7,197 nucleotides of DNA from JBLHKE01 sp047619485 (GTDB lineage Bacteria; Verrucomicrobiota; Verrucomicrobiia; Verrucomicrobiales; DEV007): NCBI GenBank assembly GCA_047619485.1, contig JBLHKE010000396.1:1-7197 (forward strand), given 5' to 3'. Under the pieces are notes generated by a model, which saw only the letters and a program-made list of their open reading frames with translations, had not been told where the DNA came from and did no database searches. Shown in pieces: positions 1 through 6,103 of the stretch (position 1 is the first letter of the stretch; every line of letters begins with the position of its first letter). A program made the position numbers and the translations under genes.

Positions 1-1
1 C

Positions 2-85
2 AGCGATTATAGCGGGCTATTTGAGTTGGAAGCTAACGCGGGTGATGGCCAAAATAACCAGCAGATTGTAGGAGTTATTTACTGA
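2..85 (+). CDS. possible 3' end of an upstream gene (partial, unidentified)
   Basis: The frame starting at base 2 is open from the window edge to a TGA at 83-85 and would encode a 27-residue acidic, Asn/Gln-rich C-terminus ending in VGVIY. I do not recognise the family. A second plus frame, from base 3, is also open to a TAG at 69-71 and would give a 22-residue hydrophobic-then-basic tail. Its third codon positions are somewhat richer in G and C, as in the neighbouring genes, so it is a real competitor. The third plus frame stops at 10-12. With so little sequence I cannot decide between the two, and the region may be non-coding. If either is real, the upstream gene runs in the same direction as the gene at 145. 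Confidence 0.4.
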   Translation, partial: SDYSGLFELEANAGDGQNNQQIVGVIY

Positions 86-90
86 CAAGC

Positions 91-136
91 CCTAAGGGGG
101 TGAAATCGGGTTGGCAATCGCACTCTCTCCCTTAGG
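91..136 (+). promoter_or_regulatory. inverted repeat in the leader of the 374-residue secreted protein gene
   Basis: CCTAAGGG at 91-98 is the exact reverse complement of CCCTTAGG at 129-136. The pairing can continue inward with a G-U at 99/128 and a G-C at 100/127, leaving a loop of about 26 nt. The 3' arm ends 8 nt before the ATG at 145 and contains the in-frame TAG (133-135) that fixes that start. No T-tract follows, so this does not look like an intrinsic terminator for an upstream gene. It could be a leader hairpin or a protein-binding site; the function is unknown. No convincing -35/-10 pair was seen in 86-144. Confidence 0.35.
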
Positions 137-144
137 TTCGGGTT

Positions 145-1269
145 ATGAAAATCCGATTGCCTATTGCGTTGTCTTTGTTTTTCTCGAGTTCGGTTCTGAG
201 CGTGTCCGCCATCGAGCCAGATGCGCAGGGACGCCTGCCGCTCGAAGTGCCAGCTGGCGGCGGGCAGAAGTTTGAGATCCCGAGCGGTCGCAACATCACC
301 ACGGCCTACTTTGCCGGCGATCCTGCGCGCACGCCGATCGTCGTCGAGTTTAATGAAGATGCCAGCAAGGTGATGCTCGACGTTCCGAAAGTCGACGGCG
401 ACGGTGGTGAGGTGCTGCTCGAATTGGCGGAGGGAACCACACAATTTTCCGATGGGCGCATCGTCCTGTCGGCGCTCGATGCGAAGGTTGATGGGACGAA
501 GGCCGCGCTTGAGAGCCACCCCGGCAACCACCGCATCGGTTTCTGGACCGCGATCGACGACGTGGTGAGCTGGAACTACAAGGCGACCCGGCCGGGGATG
601 TACCAGGTGGAGTTGACTTACTCACTAGCTGGTTCGGCGGCGAACAATGCGGAAGTGCGGGTTGGTGACGAGAAGTGTTTCGCGCAACTGGAGCCGACCG
701 GTAGCTGGTACCGCTATTCCAACGTGGCGGCCGGGCGAGTCTACATTGCCAAACCGGGGCAGGTTGCTATCAGCGTGCGCGGTGCGGAATTGAAAGGTGG
801 GGCCTTGATGAACCTAAAAGCGGTAACACTGCGCCCGAGTATCGAAGGGGCACCGGCTGTGCAGCTGGAGGATGGGACGATGGAGCTCGACGCGAGTTCC
901 GCGACGGTGCACAGCACCTTGATGCAATACGAGCGCAAGCCGCAGAAGCTGTGTCTGGGCTACTGGGCGAACCCCAAAGATTGGGCCTCTTGGGATTTTG
1001 CGGTCAGCAAACCTGGGAAGTTCAAGGTCGAGCTAACCCAGGGCTGTGGCAAGGGGCACGGAGGTAGCGATGTCGAGGTGATGGTCGCCGGGAAGACGCT
1101 CGAGTTCACGGTCGAGGACACCGGTGGCTTTCAGAAGTGGAAAGTGCGCGAGCTCGGCGAAGTGAGTTTCGACGAAGTCGGCAACTACACCTTGGAAGTC
1201 CGTCCGAAGAACAAGAAGGGCGTCGCGGTGATGGATGTGCGGCGGATCCGGCTGGTCCCTGCGGAGTAG
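145..1269 (+). CDS. secreted protein with two tandem beta-sandwich (carbohydrate-binding-like) modules
   Basis: This gene encodes a 374-residue exported protein with no catalytic domain that I recognise. Residues 1-22 form a signal peptide (two early basic residues, a hydrophobic core, SVSA before the likely cut). Residues 23-105 are a beta-rich Pro/Gly/Glu segment resembling the C-terminal beta domain that follows the catalytic barrel in some PVC fucosidases. Residues 106-231 and 246-371 are two copies of one module. Shared landmarks are IGFW/LGYW, DDVVSW/KDWASW, RPGMYQVEL/KPGKFKVEL and a late GxVxI or GNYTLEVRP strand. From memory, such modules are appended to sulfatases, fucosidases and related secreted enzymes of Planctomycetes and Verrucomicrobia, where a glycan-binding or packing role is assumed. 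The ATG at 145 is fixed by an in-frame TAG 12 bases upstream; the Shine-Dalgarno sequence is weak (AGG at 134-136). The gene converges on the minus-strand operon. A standalone glycan-binding protein is my best guess. Confidence 0.85.
   Translation: MKIRLPIALSLFFSSSVLSVSAIEPDAQGRLPLEVPAGGGQKFEIPSGRNITTAYFAGDPARTPIVVEFNEDASKVMLDVPKVDGDGGEVLLELAEGTTQFSDGRIVLSALDAKVDGTKAALESHPGNHRIGFWTAIDDVVSWNYKATRPGMYQVELTYSLAGSAANNAEVRVGDEKCFAQLEPTGSWYRYSNVAAGRVYIAKPGQVAISVRGAELKGGALMNLKAVTLRPSIEGAPAVQLEDGTMELDASSATVHSTLMQYERKPQKLCLGYWANPKDWASWDFAVSKPGKFKVELTQGCGKGHGGSDVEVMVAGKTLEFTVEDTGGFQKWKVRELGEVSFDEVGNYTLEVRPKNKKGVAVMDVRRIRLVPAE
460..1257 (+). repeat. internal duplication of a ~126-residue module within the secreted protein gene
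   Basis: Codons 106-231 (bases 460-837) and 246-371 (bases 880-1257) encode two homologous modules that align without large gaps at several aromatic and glycine positions: IGFW with LGYW, SWNY with SWDF, RPGMYQVEL with KPGKFKVEL, and TGSWYRY with TGGFQKW. The copies are clearly diverged in protein sequence, so this is an old domain duplication rather than a recent DNA repeat. The second copy is closer to what I remember as the family consensus (GCGKGHGGS, VEDTGGFQKW, GVAVMDVR). The first has lost the glycine-rich loop and may bind differently or only pack. Confidence 0.7.
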
Positions 1270-1281
1270 TCGGCGCTACTC
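1264..1281. terminator. hairpin spanning both convergent stop codons
   Basis: GAGTAG (1264-1269) and CTACTC (1276-1281) are perfect reverse complements. A T-G closing pair (1270/1275) adds a seventh pair over a CGGC tetraloop. The plus-strand stop TAG (1267-1269) lies in one arm and the minus-strand stop TAG (1278-1276) lies in the other, so both mRNAs would end their reading frames inside the same stem. No T-run follows on either strand, so a classic intrinsic terminator is not supported. It may be a 3'-end-stabilising or bidirectional hairpin. The geometry is seen directly; the function is inferred. Confidence 0.4.
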
Positions 1282-4044
1282 GACCACGTGGATCGTGTTG
1301 TTAATTTTCGTCACGATCTCTTCGCCGTCTTCGGTCTCTAGGTCGAGTTTGATCTCCATCATGTGCACCGGCTGGAGTAGCTCAAGTTGGATGAAGACCG
1401 ACTTGCCGTCGGGCAGCAGCTTTGCCGAGATGACCTCGAAAGTGGTCGCGCCGAGCTCTTTGGTGATCGAATCGCGGTAGCCGATCTCGAACTCGCGGGT
1501 TCCGTAGTCGTGGGTCCAGGCGAGGTCGCTCGCTTTGATCGAGTAGCTCTCGACATCCTCGGCCAGTTCCTGGTCGAGTTTTTGGGTGAAGCCGATCTCG
1601 ATCCCGCCGTTGCGCACGTTGAGCGACGAGGGCATAGCGACCGGGCGACCCGTGTAGCGCACGCGATCGAGTCCGCCCTCGCGTCCGGCGTTGGTCTGCC
1701 AACCTTTCAGGCCTGCGATGTAGAGCTGGCCGTCTCGAGGGTTAAATTTACCGCGCATCGCGCTGGACGTCGGGCGCACTGGAATTTTGACGACGCCGCC
1801 CTGCATGAGCGCGCCCTTCTTCTCCTTGAGCACGACGTAGAGCGCGCTCTGGCCGTAGCTCATGTGCAACATCTCGCCTTCGAACGGCCCCCATTTATCG
1901 CTGGTGACCCACACCTGGCCACCGTTCGAGTTGTCGACCTGCTTCGGTAGCCAGGCCAGTGGCATCGGCGCTTCGCTGACCTCTAGGTGTTTCTTCCTAT
2001 CGTTGAGTCGCTGCTCGGTGGTCGGGGTCGTCTTCATGCTCGCCCAGTTTTCCGAAGAGTCGACCACGCCGAGAAACTCACCTGCGTCGATCCAGTGGAT
2101 CGGACAGCGGGGGACAAAGGTTCCTTCGTTGTCACCCGATGTCAGCTGGCCGGTCGGGCTGATACCTATCCCGTTCGGTGCGCGCAAGCCGGTGGCATAG
2201 CGCTCGAGTTTGGATCCATCTTTGGAGACTTTGATGATCGATCCGTGGTGGCGCGACATCCTCTCGAAGCTACGCCCGCCGCCACGCACCGGGCTGCCGA
2301 AGGCGAAAAAGAAGTCGCCGGAGGGATCGGTCTGCAGGTCGAAGCAGAATGCGTGGAAGCCACTCGTCAGTTCCCAGTCGTTGTTAAAGTTCTCATAGAA
2401 ATCGGCCTCGCCGTCGCCGTTGAGGTCGTGGTAGCGGGTGATCTGGTCGTCGGCGACGGTGTAGATCACGTCATCGACGATCGTCAGGCCGAGCGTCTCG
2501 TGGCCGCCGGCGGCAAAGCGTTTCCAGGTGAGGTTCTCGAGTTTGTCATCGATGCCTGAGATGATCCACACATCGCCGTCCCATGTGCAGACCGCAGCCT
2601 TGCTCGGATCCGAGGTGAAAAAATCGAACCCGCCGATGCGCATCTGGACACCATAGGGATTTTTGTAAGGAACGGTGAGTCGATCTAGGACGTAGCTGGC
2701 ATCCGGGTCGTCCTTGGCAAGCTCGCCCTTTGTCGTGACGGTCTCGGTGAACCGCGCCGGGCCGCCGCCAATCAATTTCGTCAGGTCGACGAGTTCTCCC
2801 TTCGGCATCTCGTTCGAGTAGGCGATCTTGATGAGTTGCTTGCCGGGCGCGATGTCGAGTTGCACCCCTCGTTCAGTGCTGGTGAGTTCGCCGGAGCTCG
2901 CGACTGCGACCGTGCCGTTCTTGCCGAGCGAGACACTCGCGCGTTTCGAAAAATCCCCCTGAATCGTGCGCGTAATCACGCCGTCCTCGAGCGCTGCCAT
3001 CTCAAGAATCTCATCGCCACCGACGGTGTATTTCAAGATGACTTGGTCGCCGTTGACATAGAGTCCCTTGTAGTGGGCGTGCGCCTTCGGCAAGGGGCCG
3101 AGTGGTGGGTAGGCACCGTCTTCAGCCTTGCGGGGCTCAGCGAAGCTGCCGTCTGGTCCAGCCCATCCCGGCGTTGCTGAAGTGGTGAAAACCATCGGGC
3201 CGACCGCGCTCGGAAAAATCCCATGCCCACCAGTGAACGGCAGGCCTTGTAATTTTATGCCTCCCTCTGTCCAGCCCGCTACCATGCGCATTGTATCCGC
3301 ATCGAATACGGCGCAGGCGGAGCCCTCAGGGTTCAGTCGTATGACCTGGGCGCGATAGGCCTCGTTGTGACCTGCTTCGTCCTTGCCAACTCGAAGTGCC
3401 GTGCCGATGAAGTTGCCGAACGCAGTGGGTAGGTTGCCACCTCCTGCTTCGGGCGCTGGCTTTTTCTTCTTCGGTTTCGGTTTGGAGGCAGCTGCTTGCT
3501 GGTAGGGTTTCGGGTTCCACTCGATGGCTTTGAGTGCGGCTTCATCATGCGACAGCGAGCTTGCGGGGATTGGCGATTGTTTTCCGCTGGGAGGCGTCCA
3601 GCCGACGATGCAACCAGCGCCGCCACCGCCCTCTTGGAAGATGACTTTGAGCTGGTGCGTGCCCTTGGCTAGTGTCGCCTTCGCCGATACCTTGGTCATC
3701 GAATGCGGTCCCCAGTTGTCGACGACGAGGCGATCGCCGATGTAGAGGCGCGAACCGTCATCGCTGTGCGTGTGGAATTGGTATTCGCCGGCCTGGTCGA
3801 CTTGCAGGGCGCCGGTCCAGCGCACCATGAACGCGTTCTCTAACTTGCTGCCGTAGAAGTCTCCCGCGACTTCCGGGAAATCGATCTGCTGGTCGACGCG
3901 GACGAGCCACGGCTGCTGGCCGATAGGGACTTCGAACTCGTCGCCGAGTTTCTCTTTGAGCTGGAAATACTCACCGATAATCCCGGGCGCGGCGCTGGCG
4001 ATCGATGGGATCGCGAGGAGGGTGAAGAGGAGGAGTTTTTTCAT
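1276..4044 (-). CDS. secreted PA14-domain beta-propeller protein, sorbosone/glucose dehydrogenase-like (PVC type)
   Basis: This is a 922-residue exported protein. Residues 1-18 are a signal peptide (MKK, Leu-rich core, SIASA). Residues 20-167 are a PA14 domain with HTHSDDGSRLYIGD, VVDNWG and a closing PIPASSLSHD. A Lys/Pro linker follows at about 187-199. Residues 205-800 look like a beta-propeller of the PVC sorbosone-dehydrogenase-like family, with an EF-hand-type loop at 540-551, SGFHAFCFDLQTDPSG (561-576) and LRAPNGIGISPTGQLTSGDNEGT (about 620-642). I recall the 205-400 part as DUF6797. Residues 808-922 match the beta-sandwich that usually ends the dehydrogenase part, closing with NTIH. 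Relatives often continue into a haem domain; this one has no CXXCH. The start at 4044 is chosen because MKK begins a clean signal peptide. An in-frame ATG at 4110 would add 22 uncharacteristic residues inside the cytochrome gene. There is no Shine-Dalgarno sequence, so translation is probably coupled to the cytochrome gene 4 bp upstream. The substrate is unknown; a non-enzymatic role remains possible. Confidence 0.85.
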   Translation of the reverse strand: MKKLLLFTLLAIPSIASAAPGIIGEYFQLKEKLGDEFEVPIGQQPWLVRVDQQIDFPEVAGDFYGSKLENAFMVRWTGALQVDQAGEYQFHTHSDDGSRLYIGDRLVVDNWGPHSMTKVSAKATLAKGTHQLKVIFQEGGGGAGCIVGWTPPSGKQSPIPASSLSHDEAALKAIEWNPKPYQQAAASKPKPKKKKPAPEAGGGNLPTAFGNFIGTALRVGKDEAGHNEAYRAQVIRLNPEGSACAVFDADTMRMVAGWTEGGIKLQGLPFTGGHGIFPSAVGPMVFTTSATPGWAGPDGSFAEPRKAEDGAYPPLGPLPKAHAHYKGLYVNGDQVILKYTVGGDEILEMAALEDGVITRTIQGDFSKRASVSLGKNGTVAVASSGELTSTERGVQLDIAPGKQLIKIAYSNEMPKGELVDLTKLIGGGPARFTETVTTKGELAKDDPDASYVLDRLTVPYKNPYGVQMRIGGFDFFTSDPSKAAVCTWDGDVWIISGIDDKLENLTWKRFAAGGHETLGLTIVDDVIYTVADDQITRYHDLNGDGEADFYENFNNDWELTSGFHAFCFDLQTDPSGDFFFAFGSPVRGGGRSFERMSRHHGSIIKVSKDGSKLERYATGLRAPNGIGISPTGQLTSGDNEGTFVPRCPIHWIDAGEFLGVVDSSENWASMKTTPTTEQRLNDRKKHLEVSEAPMPLAWLPKQVDNSNGGQVWVTSDKWGPFEGEMLHMSYGQSALYVVLKEKKGALMQGGVVKIPVRPTSSAMRGKFNPRDGQLYIAGLKGWQTNAGREGGLDRVRYTGRPVAMPSSLNVRNGGIEIGFTQKLDQELAEDVESYSIKASDLAWTHDYGTREFEIGYRDSITKELGATTFEVISAKLLPDGKSVFIQLELLQPVHMMEIKLDLETEDGEEIVTKINNTIHVVE

Positions 4045-4048
4045 GGGA

Positions 4049-5962
4049 TTACTGTTGCAGTGAGCGGATGTAGTCGCGGATGGCATCAAACTGTTTGGCA
4101 GCGTCGCCATCGTAGTGTTGTGTTAGTGGAGATTGGTTCTCGCTGGTGTATTTCGGCATGATCGTCCCCGGCCACATGCGCGGCGGATCGCTCATCCAAA
4201 GCTGGAAGTAATCGCGCTGCAGGCGAGCGCCAACATCGCGGAAGTTCGGCCCCTCACCTTCGAAGACGGCGATGGCTTTCTGGTCGCCGATGCCGTGGCA
4301 GGTGGCGCAAGCGAAGCCAGTCAGGCCAGTGAGCTCGGCACCGATTTTGATCTTGTCGGCATCGGGATCGGGGAGATCCGGTGTGTTCGCCGGCAGGCCG
4401 ACCGCATGGTTAAATCCGGTCGAGAGTGTCTCGGCGCGGCTTGCAAAGGCAGGCATGCGAGCTTTTAGCCACGGGCGGGTCTTCGGTTCGATCTCGCCTT
4501 TGAATAGGGCGGTGCGCCACTCGGGAAGCAGTTTGGCGCCCAGGTGGGTGAGCTGGGGGATGTTTGCTTGATGGGCTCCCTCGGCGGGCGGGGCTAGGTG
4601 TTCGACCTCCTTGGCGAAGGTGTCTCGGTAGGCTGGTTGGCTATCGCGCTCGTGGCAGGCGGCGCAGCGCAAGGTGGTGAAATTGTGAGCGGCGATCTCA
4701 GCTGGCACCGTTAGCGGTTTGATTGGATGGGAGAGTGTAGCAGCGATGGCGGTTTGTTGCTTCTCGTTGAAAGCGAATTCGGCGACCATGCAGTTGGCAC
4801 CCGTTGCTGGTTGGACGGTTGCCAATTCCGATTTGAGATCGGCGGATTGGTGGCAGTTGATGCAACCGCTTTGCTTGAAAAGTTGCTCGCCGCGATCGCG
4901 ATCTCCTTTGGCGATCGGCAGAGCTTTCGATTTGCTGAGGGATCGCAAAAAGACTTCGAGCGAATTCGCTTCAGCCTCGTCGAAAGCGAAGTCCGGCATG
5001 CGGGTGTCCCCGTGGTTTTCCGATGGTTCACGCAGGAAAGCTGCGAGGGCGAAGGGTCGAAATTTGTGTGCGATCTCACCGAGGCCGATCCGCTCTGCAT
5101 CGCCCTGCGCCTCGAGCGTGTGGCAGCCGATGCAGCCCTGCTCGTGAAACACAAGGCCACCAGCCTTGATCCCCGTGTCGCTCATCGGGATAGCTGGGCT
5201 GGGAGGTGAGGCGTTGGGGGGCGCGAGGAAGTTGGCGATATCGGCCGCACTCTGTTCAGCTTCTCCGCCTTTAAAAAGTCTCGGCATGCGCGCGCTGCTG
5301 CGGTGCGATTTAGGATCTTTGATCCAGCTTGCGAGCCACGCCGTCTCAAGCCGCGTGCCGACCCCCTCGAGCGATGGGGCACCGGTCGCCTGCTCACCAC
5401 CGTGGCAGGCGTTGCACTGGTGTTGCGCGATCAATTCGTGCCCGTGCCGCAACTTCGATTGCTTGCTCAGGAGGACGTTGTTGTCATCGTGGGTAAAAGC
5501 GCTCGCCGGAACCGGCTCCTTGCCGAAATCTCGGCCTTCCCAGAAGAGTCGTAGCTGTGCGTCGGAATCCGCCGGGCCGATGTATTCGATCTTGATCGCG
5601 TGCTCACCGCTGTTGAGGCGTTCGCGCTCGGAGGGCGTAGCGATTTTTTCACAGAGGATTTCGCCATCGACACTGAGCGTGGCTTCGCCGCTCCCTTCGA
5701 GTGTGAATATCAAGCGCGAGCGGGATTCTAGGTTGAGGAATCCCTCGAAGGTTGCCGTGATCGGCTTGCCGGGTGAGGTGAAGGTTGATGGAGCTTCGCC
5801 CGTCGAGACGAAAATGGCTGCCTGCCGGGTGACGCGGGCGTCTGCATTACCGAATTTTACTAGCAGACCAGGCTCTGCTGCTTGCGCGGCCGTGGTCAGG
5901 ACGATCACACTTGCGATACGGATAATAAAGTTCAGGATGGTGATGGTGGACTGGATTGGCAT
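4049..5962 (-). CDS. secreted PA14-domain cytochrome c with five haem-binding sites
   Basis: This is a 637-residue periplasmic electron-transfer protein. Residues 1-29 are a signal peptide (AAQA before the cut) with an unusually uncharged N-terminus. Residues 30-160 form a PA14-like domain ending FWEGRDFGKEPVPASAFTHDD. Five CXXCH haem c sites follow: CNACH 183-187, CIGCH 277-281, CINCH 367-371, CAACH 433-437 and CATCH 552-556. Likely distal methionines are M226 (ARMP), M322 (TRMP), M503 (ARMP) and M602 (TIMP). The third site lacks an RMP-type motif and has only NCMVAEF around M392. The ATG at 5962 is firm, because an in-frame TAA lies at 5971-5969. The protein ends 4 bp before the propeller gene, so the two are almost certainly one operon with this gene first. 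I infer that it takes electrons from the propeller protein and passes them toward the respiratory chain. PVC cytochromes of this size are common, but the exact partner is unproven. Confidence 0.9.
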   Translation of the reverse strand: MPIQSTITILNFIIRIASVIVLTTAAQAAEPGLLVKFGNADARVTRQAAIFVSTGEAPSTFTSPGKPITATFEGFLNLESRSRLIFTLEGSGEATLSVDGEILCEKIATPSERERLNSGEHAIKIEYIGPADSDAQLRLFWEGRDFGKEPVPASAFTHDDNNVLLSKQSKLRHGHELIAQHQCNACHGGEQATGAPSLEGVGTRLETAWLASWIKDPKSHRSSARMPRLFKGGEAEQSAADIANFLAPPNASPPSPAIPMSDTGIKAGGLVFHEQGCIGCHTLEAQGDAERIGLGEIAHKFRPFALAAFLREPSENHGDTRMPDFAFDEAEANSLEVFLRSLSKSKALPIAKGDRDRGEQLFKQSGCINCHQSADLKSELATVQPATGANCMVAEFAFNEKQQTAIAATLSHPIKPLTVPAEIAAHNFTTLRCAACHERDSQPAYRDTFAKEVEHLAPPAEGAHQANIPQLTHLGAKLLPEWRTALFKGEIEPKTRPWLKARMPAFASRAETLSTGFNHAVGLPANTPDLPDPDADKIKIGAELTGLTGFACATCHGIGDQKAIAVFEGEGPNFRDVGARLQRDYFQLWMSDPPRMWPGTIMPKYTSENQSPLTQHYDGDAAKQFDAIRDYIRSLQQ

Positions 5963-6033
5963 GTTCGCTTACTTTGAAAGACGGCTACGAGTTACAATTC
6001 GAGCATCGATCTGAATTGGCGGTGAGAAAAATC

Positions 6034-6045
6034 GCCCTGAAGGGC
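6034..6045. repeat. short inverted repeat GCCCT-GA-AGGGC
   Basis: GCCCT (6034-6038) and AGGGC (6041-6045) are perfect reverse complements separated by GA, which gives a small near-palindrome about 60 bases upstream of the ThuA start. With only two bases between the arms it is more credible as a DNA site for a dimeric protein than as a stable RNA hairpin. It is short enough to have arisen by chance. Confidence 0.3.
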
Positions 6046-6060
6046 ATTAGTTCTCGAAAT

Positions 6061-6076
6061 CCTAGACCCACCTAGG
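6061..6076. repeat. short inverted repeat CCTAG-ACCCAC-CTAGG
   Basis: CCTAG (6061-6065) and CTAGG (6072-6076) are reverse complements around a 6-base spacer, 28 bases upstream of the ThuA ATG. The right arm is part of the palindrome CCTAGG (6071-6076). The tetranucleotide CTAG is rare in many bacterial genomes, so two copies 10 bases apart are mildly notable. It could be an operator or a small leader hairpin; neither is proven. Confidence 0.3.
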
Positions 6077-6103
6077 CATGTTTTGCCGAAACAAATTGAA
6101 TTT

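Larger units (their letters stand above)
5963..6103. promoter_or_regulatory. divergent intergenic region between the cytochrome operon and the ThuA gene
   Basis: These 141 bases separate two start codons that face away from each other, so promoters for both transcripts should lie here. I could not find a well-spaced -35/-10 pair on either strand; a TTGGCG at 6016-6021 has no good partner. Two short inverted repeats lie on the ThuA side (6034-6045 and 6061-6076). No strong Shine-Dalgarno sequence precedes either start codon. Joint regulation of the two units is a reasonable inference from this layout, but no operator can be named. Confidence 0.5.

Noticed and set aside
1284..1291. Perfect palindrome CCACGTGG
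   Set aside because: It lies within the last codons of the propeller gene and is a common hexamer core; nothing supports it as a binding site.
1387..2559. Plus-strand open frames of 187 and 190 residues opposite the propeller gene
   Set aside because: Their composition (Val/Ala/Asp/Arg-rich) mirrors the sense codons, no domain is visible, and the sense strand encodes a well-supported protein.
4045..4110. Extension of the propeller gene to an upstream in-frame ATG at 4110
   Set aside because: The extra 22 residues are not signal-peptide-like and lie inside the cytochrome coding sequence, while the MKK start at 4044 begins a textbook signal peptide.
5166..6014. 282-residue plus-strand open frame opposite the cytochrome gene
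   Set aside because: It is antisense to a gene with five haem motifs and a PA14 domain, has low-complexity Ser/Arg-rich composition and no recognisable domain; it is a by-product of GC-rich codons.
6083..6103. TTG start seven codons upstream of the ThuA ATG
   Set aside because: It would put polar residues before a clean signal peptide; TTG is a weaker start and no ribosome binding site supports it.
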